From Colwellia sp. (GTDB lineage Bacteria > Pseudomonadota > Gammaproteobacteria > Enterobacterales > Alteromonadaceae), in assembly GCF_013214175.1 (NCBI RefSeq), contig NZ_JABSPA010000005.1, positions 302,460 through 366,459 of the forward strand: a DNA stretch of 64,000 nt. The letters are read 5' to 3'. The number at the start of each line of letters is the position of its first letter. The first letter of the stretch is position 1. The position numbers were made by a program, and so were the translations under genes. The notes under the pieces are model-generated. The model had not been told where the DNA came from. It was given only the letters and a program-made list of their open reading frames with translations, and ran no database searches. Shown here in pieces: positions 57,108 through 64,000 of this stretch.

Positions 57108-57971
57108 TTACCCTACCGCAGCTGCACCAGCAACAATTTCACCCAACTCTTGAGTAATCGCTGCTTGACGCGCTTTGTTGTATATCAATTGAAGATCGTC
57201 GATTAAATCACCCGCATTATCCGTTGCGGCTTTCATTGAAACCATACGAGATGCTTGTTCACAAGCAATATTTTCAACAACACCTTGATATACTTGAGAT
57301 TCAATATAACGAACTAATAATTGATCTAACAATGAGTTAGCATCTGGTTCGTAAATATAATCCCAACGATGACTAATTTCTTTGTCATCTGACTTAGGTA
57401 GAGGTAACAATTGATCAATTGTCGGCTCTTGCGTCATAGTGTTAACAAATTTGTTATACACTACGAATAGCCTATCAATTTCACCGTTATCATAAGCTTT
57501 AAGCATTACCGCTACACTACCAACTAAGTCAGTTAGTGAAGGGGAATCACCTAAGCCCGATATTTGTGCAGTTACTTTAGCGCCCATATTGTTGAAAAAT
57601 GATGTGGCTTTTGAGCCAATTACACAAAATTCAACTTCAGCTCCTGATGTTTGCTTTTCAGCAGCATCAGCAAGTACTTTCTTAAATAAGTTAATATTTA
57701 AGCCACCACACAAACCACGGTCACTTGAGACGACAATGTAGCCAACACGCTTAGCTTCACGTTCTTCCATATAAGGATGACGATATTCTAAGTTACCAAG
57801 CGCGATATGACCGATCACATTCCGTATATTTGTCGCATATGGACGAGAGGCTGCCATGCTTTCCTGCGCTTTGCGCATTTTACTCGCGGCAACCATTTCC
57901 ATAGCGTTTGTGATCTTTTGAGTGCCTTTAACACTCGCAATCTTGGTTTTTATTTCTTTACCAACGGCCAT
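57108..57971 (-). CDS. atpG: ATP synthase F1 gamma subunit
   Basis: The 287-residue rotor shaft has the N-terminal helix [31 protein letters not shown] and the C-terminal helix [46 protein letters not shown]. The internal [11 protein letters not shown] is conserved. The 102-base gap to atpD carries a hairpin. Confidence 0.97.
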   Translation of the reverse strand: MAVGKEIKTKIASVKGTQKITNAMEMVAASKMRKAQESMAASRPYATNIRNVIGHIALGNLEYRHPYMEEREAKRVGYIVVSSDRGLCGGLNINLFKKVLADAAEKQTSGAEVEFCVIGSKATSFFNNMGAKVTAQISGLGDSPSLTDLVGSVAVMLKAYDNGEIDRLFVVYNKFVNTMTQEPTIDQLLPLPKSDDKEISHRWDYIYEPDANSLLDQLLVRYIESQVYQGVVENIACEQASRMVSMKAATDNAGDLIDDLQLIYNKARQAAITQELGEIVAGAAAVG

Positions 57972-58009
57972 GACTCTTCTCCGAAAACGTTACTTAATTA
58001 AAGACTCGA

Positions 58010-59551
58010 TTACCAAGTTTGCGTAGACTTGAATAACTCAAGTGCTTTATTCAAACTAGCTTCAATATCTTTATTGTAATCACCCTTTTCGTTGATAGTA
58101 GCCATCAACTCAGCATGCTCATTGTTTACATAGGTATGTAACGCTGCTTCACAATCAACAATTTTGTTGATTGCAACGTCAGTTAAATAGCCTTTTTCTG
58201 CGGCAAATAATGACACTGCTGTTTCAGCGATTGACAATGGGCTGTATTGCTTTTGCTTCATCAATTCAGTAACGCGTTGACCGTGCTCTAATTGAGCGCG
58301 AGTCGCATCATCTAAATCTGAGGCAAATTGAGCAAATGCTGCTAATTCTGCATATTGAGCTAGTGCTAAACGAATACCGCCACCAAGTTTCTTGATGATC
58401 TTCGTTTGTGCAGCACCACCAACACGCGATACTGAAATACCGGCGTTAACAGCTGGGCGAATACCCGCGTTAAATAGGTTAGATTCTAAGAAGATCTGAC
58501 CATCGGTAATTGAGATTACGTTAGTTGGTACGAAAGCAGATACATCACCCGCTTGCGTTTCAATAATTGGTAAGGCAGTTAATGAACCTGTTTTACCTTT
58601 AACTTCACCGTTAGTGAATTTTTCAACGTATGCTTCGTTTACACGAGCAGCACGTTCTAATAATCTACTATGAAGATAGAAAACGTCACCAGGGTAAGCT
58701 TCACGACCTGGCGGACGACGTAAAAGTAATGAAATTTGACGGTAAGCAACTGCTTGCTTAGACAAATCATCATATACGATTAGTGCATCTTCACCGCGAT
58801 CACGGAAGTATTCACCCATAGAACAACCAGCGTATGGTGCTAAGTATTGTAATGCTGCAGCTTCAGAAGCTGAGGCAACAACTACAATAGTGTTTGATAA
58901 CGCGCCATGCTCTTCTAAGTTACGAACAAGGTTCGCTACCGTAGAAGCTTTCTGACCGATAGCAACGTAAACACACTTAATACCAGTGTTCTTTTGGTTG
59001 ATGATAGCGTCAACTGCAATCGCTGATTTACCGATTTGACGGTCACCAATGATTAATTCACGCTGGCCACGACCAATTGGAATCATAGAGTCAATAGACT
59101 TGATACCAGTTTGCACTGGTTGGTCTACTGATTTACGTTCGATAACACCCGGTGCAACAACTTCTATTGGAGAGAAACCGTCATTTTCAATTGGGCCTTT
59201 GCCATCAATTGGCTCACCAAGAGTGTTTACTACGCGGCCTAATAAACCACGTCCGACTGGTACTTCTAAAATACGACCAGTACCTTTAACTTTTTGGCCT
59301 TCCGCTAAATCAGCGTAAGGGCCCATTACTACCGCACCTACAGAATCACGTTCTAGGTTTAACGCGATAGCAAAACGGCCACCAGGAAGTTCGATCATTT
59401 CACCTTGCATTACATCGGCAAGGCCATTAATACGAATAATACCATCTGTTACAGAAACGATGGTACCTTCGTTGCGAGCTTCGCTGACAACGGCAAACTG
59501 TTCAATTCTATTCTTGATCAGTTCAGCGATTTCAGTGGAATTCAGTTGCAT
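58010..59551 (-). CDS. atpA: ATP synthase F1 alpha subunit
   Basis: The 513-residue regulatory nucleotide-binding subunit has a P-loop [28 protein letters not shown], the [12 protein letters not shown] region and the conserved [18 protein letters not shown]. It forms the hexamer with beta. The start ([19 protein letters not shown]) is typical. Confidence 0.98.
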   Translation of the reverse strand: MQLNSTEIAELIKNRIEQFAVVSEARNEGTIVSVTDGIIRINGLADVMQGEMIELPGGRFAIALNLERDSVGAVVMGPYADLAEGQKVKGTGRILEVPVGRGLLGRVVNTLGEPIDGKGPIENDGFSPIEVVAPGVIERKSVDQPVQTGIKSIDSMIPIGRGQRELIIGDRQIGKSAIAVDAIINQKNTGIKCVYVAIGQKASTVANLVRNLEEHGALSNTIVVVASASEAAALQYLAPYAGCSMGEYFRDRGEDALIVYDDLSKQAVAYRQISLLLRRPPGREAYPGDVFYLHSRLLERAARVNEAYVEKFTNGEVKGKTGSLTALPIIETQAGDVSAFVPTNVISITDGQIFLESNLFNAGIRPAVNAGISVSRVGGAAQTKIIKKLGGGIRLALAQYAELAAFAQFASDLDDATRAQLEHGQRVTELMKQKQYSPLSIAETAVSLFAAEKGYLTDVAINKIVDCEAALHTYVNNEHAELMATINEKGDYNKDIEASLNKALELFKSTQTW

Positions 59552-59566
59552 GCTCTGTTTCCTTAT

Positions 59567-60100
59567 CTAAGATTGTAATGATGTTGCTAAACGGCTCAGT
59601 TTACCTTTTATAGAGCCATCTATTACCATGTCACCAGCTTGAATTATCAAACCAGAAACGATACTCGCATCAACAGTACAATTAAGCTTTACTTTACGTG
59701 CCAAACGCTTTTCAAGCGCGGCGCTTAATTTTGTTTTTTGCTCTGCGGTTACTTCAACTGCAGAGGTTACATCCACAGAGACTTCTTGATCAAAATCAGC
59801 TTTTAACGCTATAAATTGTTCAAGAACCTGAGGTAGCACCAACAAACGTTCGTTTTCAGCCATAACTTTTAAAAAGTTTTGACCATTACTGTCTACTTGT
59901 TCACCACAAACATTCAAAAATAATGTTTGTACTTGCTCTACTGAAGTCCCACCTGACAGAAAACCTTTAATGGTTTCATCTTTAGCGACTTCGGCAGCAA
60001 AAGTTAACTGGGTTAACCAGCTATCAATTGCTTTAGCTTCAACAGCAAATTCGAACGCTGCTTTAGCATAAGGACGAGCGACAGTTGTCAATTCAGACAT
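59567..60100 (-). CDS. atpH: ATP synthase F1 delta subunit
   Basis: The 177-residue product starts VARPYAKAAFEFAVEAKAIDSW and ends with LIIQAGDMVIDGSIKGKLSRLATSL. These are the N-terminal helix bundle and C-terminal motif of the stator delta subunit, which joins alpha to subunit b. Confidence 0.96.
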   Translation of the reverse strand: MSELTTVARPYAKAAFEFAVEAKAIDSWLTQLTFAAEVAKDETIKGFLSGGTSVEQVQTLFLNVCGEQVDSNGQNFLKVMAENERLLVLPQVLEQFIALKADFDQEVSVDVTSAVEVTAEQKTKLSAALEKRLARKVKLNCTVDASIVSGLIIQAGDMVIDGSIKGKLSRLATSLQS

Positions 60101-60112
60101 AGCTCTTTCCTC

Positions 60113-60583
60113 TTAAAGTTCAGCGACGAGTTTATCTAAGATGTCGCTGTGTGCAGCGGCATCAATTGAACGCTCAAGAATTTTCTCGGCACCGGCTACA
60201 GCAAGAACGGCAACTTGTGCACGTAATTCTTCTTTAACTCGGTTACGTTCAGTCTCTATTTCTGCATGACCTGAAGCTAAGATTCTTTCTTTCTCAACTT
60301 GTGCTTTAGCAGCAGTTTCTTCAACAATTTTAGCTTCAAGTTTTTTAGCAGCATCAACAATTGATGCAGCTTGAACTTTAGCTTCTTTTAATTGAGATGT
60401 AGCTTTCTCTTGAGCAAGCTCAAGGTCTTTAGCAGCACGGTCTGAAGCAGCAAGTCCATCAGCAATATTTGCTTGACGAGCTTCAATGGCAGCCATAATT
60501 GGCGGCCATACAAACTTCATACAAAAAATTACAAATACGACAAACGCAATTAATTGACCAATAATCGTGGCATTAAGATTCAT
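60113..60583 (-). CDS. atpF: ATP synthase Fo b subunit
   Basis: The 156-residue product has one N-terminal membrane helix ([26 protein letters not shown]). A long charged coiled coil follows ([19 protein letters not shown] type) to the C-terminal delta-binding end. It is the peripheral stalk. The [19 protein letters not shown] junction is highly conserved. Confidence 0.97.
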   Translation of the reverse strand: MNLNATIIGQLIAFVVFVIFCMKFVWPPIMAAIEARQANIADGLAASDRAAKDLELAQEKATSQLKEAKVQAASIVDAAKKLEAKIVEETAAKAQVEKERILASGHAEIETERNRVKEELRAQVAVLAVAGAEKILERSIDAAAHSDILDKLVAEL

Positions 60584-60628
60584 TTGTGTACCTCCTAATC
60601 AATTATTCGTTTAAAAAAAGTGGTCAAA

Positions 60629-60895
<267 letters not shown>

Positions 60896-60917
60896 TTAAA
60901 AGTAAAAATTAGTATAT

Positions 60918-61039
60918 TAGGCTTCCTGCCATCCCCTTCGGGCGACCTCCGTCGTTTAAATTCTTCCCTGAAGAATTAGTTTTCTAGGCTTCCTGCCTCA
61001 CCCTAGGGCCAACATCCGTGTTCTAAATTGTTCAGAAAT

Positions 61040-61040
<1 letters not shown>
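60918..61040. repeat. Imperfect tandem repeat pair between atpB and atpE
   Basis: Copy 1 (60918-60983) and copy 2 (60985-61040) both start TAGGCTTCCTGCC. They share the skeleton CCC(T)nnGGGC...CnnCCGT...TAAATT. Each has a CCC/GGG mini-hairpin. Copy 1 also has a perfect hairpin AATTCTTC / GAAGAATT (60959-60977, loop CCT). On the transcribed minus strand several GGA words occur (ACGGATG, ACGGAGG, CAGGAAG twice). Confidence 0.7.
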
Positions 61041-61861
<821 letters not shown>

Positions 61862-61904
61862 TTAAATTAAAATTTTGTAAATTCTGTTTATGAGCAATTA
61901 CGGT

Positions 61905-62285
61905 TTAGTGTTTAAATAGGTGCGGCGTTACCGCGGGCAAAAACAAGACTAAGCTAAACATTGCAAAAAATGGCATCGGCACCAGCACTATAAATTTGAA
62001 GGCGAGTGCTAGTAATAAAGCCATCAAGGCCACTTTCAATTTTACTCCGCTAAAAAAGGAGTCAATCACTTTTCTAGAGGCTTGTGCCCCAGCATATCTA
62101 AAAGCTTTATAGGCGAATAACATATTAGGGATAATTGCAGTAAAACCGCCAATCAATGCAGATTTTGCAATGGTCCATCCCCATAAAAAATATATAATTA
62201 GCGTGAAAAACAATACTACTGTGACCATGAAAGCAATCTGTTGCCAAGCAAATTTCCGCCCAGCTGCTGTTATTGTATTTTTCAT
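61905..62285 (-). CDS. atpI: ATP synthase protein I (assembly factor)
   Basis: The 126-residue product has four membrane helices and the AtpI signature FLWGWTIAKSALIGGFTAIIPNMLFAYKAFRYAGAQAS. AtpI aids c-ring assembly or Mg2+ supply. It is first in the operon, about 77 bases after a candidate promoter. Confidence 0.92.
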   Translation of the reverse strand: MKNTITAAGRKFAWQQIAFMVTVVLFFTLIIYFLWGWTIAKSALIGGFTAIIPNMLFAYKAFRYAGAQASRKVIDSFFSGVKLKVALMALLLALAFKFIVLVPMPFFAMFSLVLFLPAVTPHLFKH

Positions 62286-62368
62286 AGATATATTTTACAC
62301 AGATACGAAGCGAGTCGTATGTTATATAGTTTTTAAAGTAAAAGCTTTAACGCTAAAAAGTTTGCGCA

Positions 62369-62396
62369 AGTATACTTAAACTGTTATTTTTTGCAA
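62369..62396 (-). promoter_or_regulatory. Candidate sigma70 promoter of the atp operon
   Basis: On the minus strand TTGCAA (62396-62391) is followed after 16 bases by TATACT (62374-62369). The predicted start is near 62362, 77 bases before atpI. Confidence 0.55.
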
Positions 62397-62904
62397 GATA
62401 TAAGGGCAATACACGCACTATATTTGTGCGAATAATTTATATTCACTAAGGAAGTACTTTTCTAATTAATGTCGATTTGTTACTTGCTACATAAGAGCTT
62501 CAACTAGCAAAATAAGCTAGAAAACCTTATCAATACACTAGAGCCATTCAATATTTTTATCAGCGTTATAACTCCATTACAGGAAGCGACGAGCCAATTA
62601 CAAGAAACCGCAAAGATAAACCTTAGCTATTATGTAAACCCATCGATTTATTAGTTACTGTACCATATGACATGCATGCATAATTTACGTAGCAGTAGAG
62701 CTTCAATCTCACCTAAGCAGGATTAGATCCTGCGTAATAAACTCAAATTAGCAAGGCTAATAAAATATCAGTAGAGTTTATCCATTTTATTGCTCACACC
62801 TGCTCCGATACTAAGATATTCCCCTTACTTCACTTTTAATAAGTGTGAATAGAGCAGGCTGAACTGACCTTTATTGCCTTTTTAGATACTAGGCTGCAAG
62901 GATA

Positions 62905-62935
62905 CTGAGTTGGATCAGGTGGCCGACATCACTAT
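62905..62935 (-). pseudogene. 5S rRNA fragment (5' part)
   Basis: On the plus strand TGAGTTGGATCAGGTGG then CCGACATCACTAT resembles the 5S segment TGAGTTCGGAATGGGATCAGGTGG...ACAGCGCTAT, with deletions. Too short and decayed to be functional. Confidence 0.6.
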
Positions 62936-62956
62936 TTATATTTTTAAAAACAGAAA

Positions 62957-62988
62957 GCAAAAAAGCCCGTTACTTTCGTAACGGGCTT
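62957..62988 (-). terminator. rRNA-region terminator 2
   Basis: A perfect 11-bp stem AAGCCCGTTAC (62963-62973) / GTAACGGGCTT (62978-62988) has a GAAA loop on the transcribed strand, then T6. Confidence 0.92.
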
Positions 62989-63013
62989 CTCGTGTGCCGA
63001 AGCACGAATTAGA

Positions 63014-63085
63014 AATTTAGCTATGTCTTACTCTCACATGGGCTTACCTGCAACATAAGTCACACTACCATTGGCACAACGCCGT
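63014..63085 (-). pseudogene. Degenerate 5S rRNA copy (3' part only)
   Basis: 63016-63042 matches the 3' end of the intact 5S and 63061-63085 matches its middle, with an 18-20-base unrelated insertion between. The 5' third is missing. It lies between the two terminators, downstream of the intact 5S. Confidence 0.8.
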
Positions 63086-63103
63086 TTTTCAAATGCCGGA
63101 AAG

Positions 63104-63133
63104 CAAAAAACCCGTAGCGTAAGCTACGGGTTT
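63104..63133 (-). terminator. rRNA operon terminator 1
   Basis: A perfect stem CCCGTAGC (63111-63118) / GCTACGGG (63123-63130), extended by AAA/TTT, is followed on the minus strand by T6. It ends the rRNA transcript after 5S. Confidence 0.93.
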
Positions 63134-63144
63134 CTTTAAATAGA

Positions 63145-63262
63145 AGTTTAGCAATGTCCTACTCTCACATGGGAACTCCCACACTACCATCGGCGCAACT
63201 GCGTTTCACTTCTGAGTTCGGAATGGGATCAGGTGGGGCCACAGCGCTATGGTCGCTAAACA
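63145..63262 (-). rRNA. rrf: 5S ribosomal RNA
   Basis: The minus strand has the full 5S architecture. Helix I ends pair (GTTTAGC 63255-63261 region with GCTAAAC 63146-63152). Conserved words CCCACCTGATCCC, CCGAACTCAGAAGTGAAACG and GCCGATGGTAGTGTGGG follow the gammaproteobacterial pattern. Ends are approximate to a few bases. Confidence 0.95.
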
Positions 63263-63391
63263 AAAAGGGTACAATCTAGAAATTTGATATAATAAGTTTA
63301 CAAAAGCGGTTCAAGTAACACGTAAGTACGTGATTTTACATTTATGTATTTGTCAGTCTTCATACAATCTCAAAACCACTTGGGTGTTGTA

Positions 63392-64000
<609 letters not shown>

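Larger units (their letters stand above)
62286..63144. other. Long intergenic region between rRNA operon and atp operon
   Basis: Contains the atp promoter (62369-62396). From about 62400 to 62895 there is AT-rich DNA without a gene, with small hairpins such as GCAGGAT/ATCCTGC (62717-62733) and CACTT/AAGTG (around 62835-62849). From 62905 on it holds decayed 5S fragments and two terminators. Confidence 0.65.

Noticed and set aside
62400..62900. Possible tRNA or sRNA genes between atpI and the rRNA region
   Set aside because: No cloverleaf or TTCGANNC T-arm could be found; only small isolated hairpins are present.

Overview
The window is a chromosomal segment of a low-GC, marine-type gammaproteobacterium. 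The best fit is Alteromonadales, family Colwelliaceae (Colwellia or Thalassotalea-like). This rests on gene order around dapF/cyaY/hemCDXY and atpIBEFHAGDC, a fatty acid cis/trans isomerase, a TonB-based thiamine uptake operon, and AT-rich intergenic DNA. It is inferred by reading, not from a database search. No phage, IS element, integron, CRISPR array or tRNA was recognised.

Layout. 1-1009: 3' part of a sensor histidine kinase gene. 1090-15012: a tandem duplication of a two-gene module. Each module has an OmpA-type outer-membrane protein followed by a very large lipoprotein made of bacterial Ig-like repeats (19 and 16 repeats by my count). The second module runs on into a lipoprotein amidohydrolase. 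15183-17603: anaerobic ribonucleotide reductase nrdG-nrdD behind three NrdR-box-like sites. 17717-21125: a Gfo/Idh/MocA oxidoreductase, then a SufR-like regulator divergent from an FMN reductase and two VOC proteins. 21243-26342: fatty acid cis/trans isomerase, a prolyl oligopeptidase and a 37-residue Cys/Gly-headed mini-protein.

26381-35958: secreted nuclease, recQ, rarD, a REC-REC-GGDEF protein, uvrD (with a LexA-box candidate) and a Cache-domain histidine kinase. 36019-43672: the conserved lptM-dapF-DUF484-yigB cluster (xerC is missing from its usual slot), divergent from cyaY and followed by hemCDXY. 43755-50266: a DUF3565 protein, an FG-GAP protein, a small two-gene secreted/lipoprotein unit behind a palindrome, and a large SSS-transporter/histidine kinase/receiver hybrid. 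Just downstream of the hybrid gene lies a relic of a second copy of its 3' end.

50464-54819: a TPP riboswitch controls a thiamine acquisition operon: TonB receptor, YkoF-like binding protein, PnuC/PnuT-type transporter and a sugar/choline-kinase-like kinase. Together these would carry thiamine across the outer membrane, across the inner membrane and trap it by phosphorylation. 55139-62285: the complete F1Fo ATP synthase operon on the minus strand, with several intercistronic hairpins and a duplicated repeat between atpB and atpE. 62286-64000: the end of an rRNA operon (23S 3' part, 5S) followed by decayed 5S fragments and two strong terminators.

The most notable observations are: the duplicated OmpA plus giant Ig-lipoprotein module; the gene-tail relic that differs from the live gene almost only at synonymous sites; the triple NrdR-box array; the decayed 5S array; and the repeat pair inside the ATP synthase operon.
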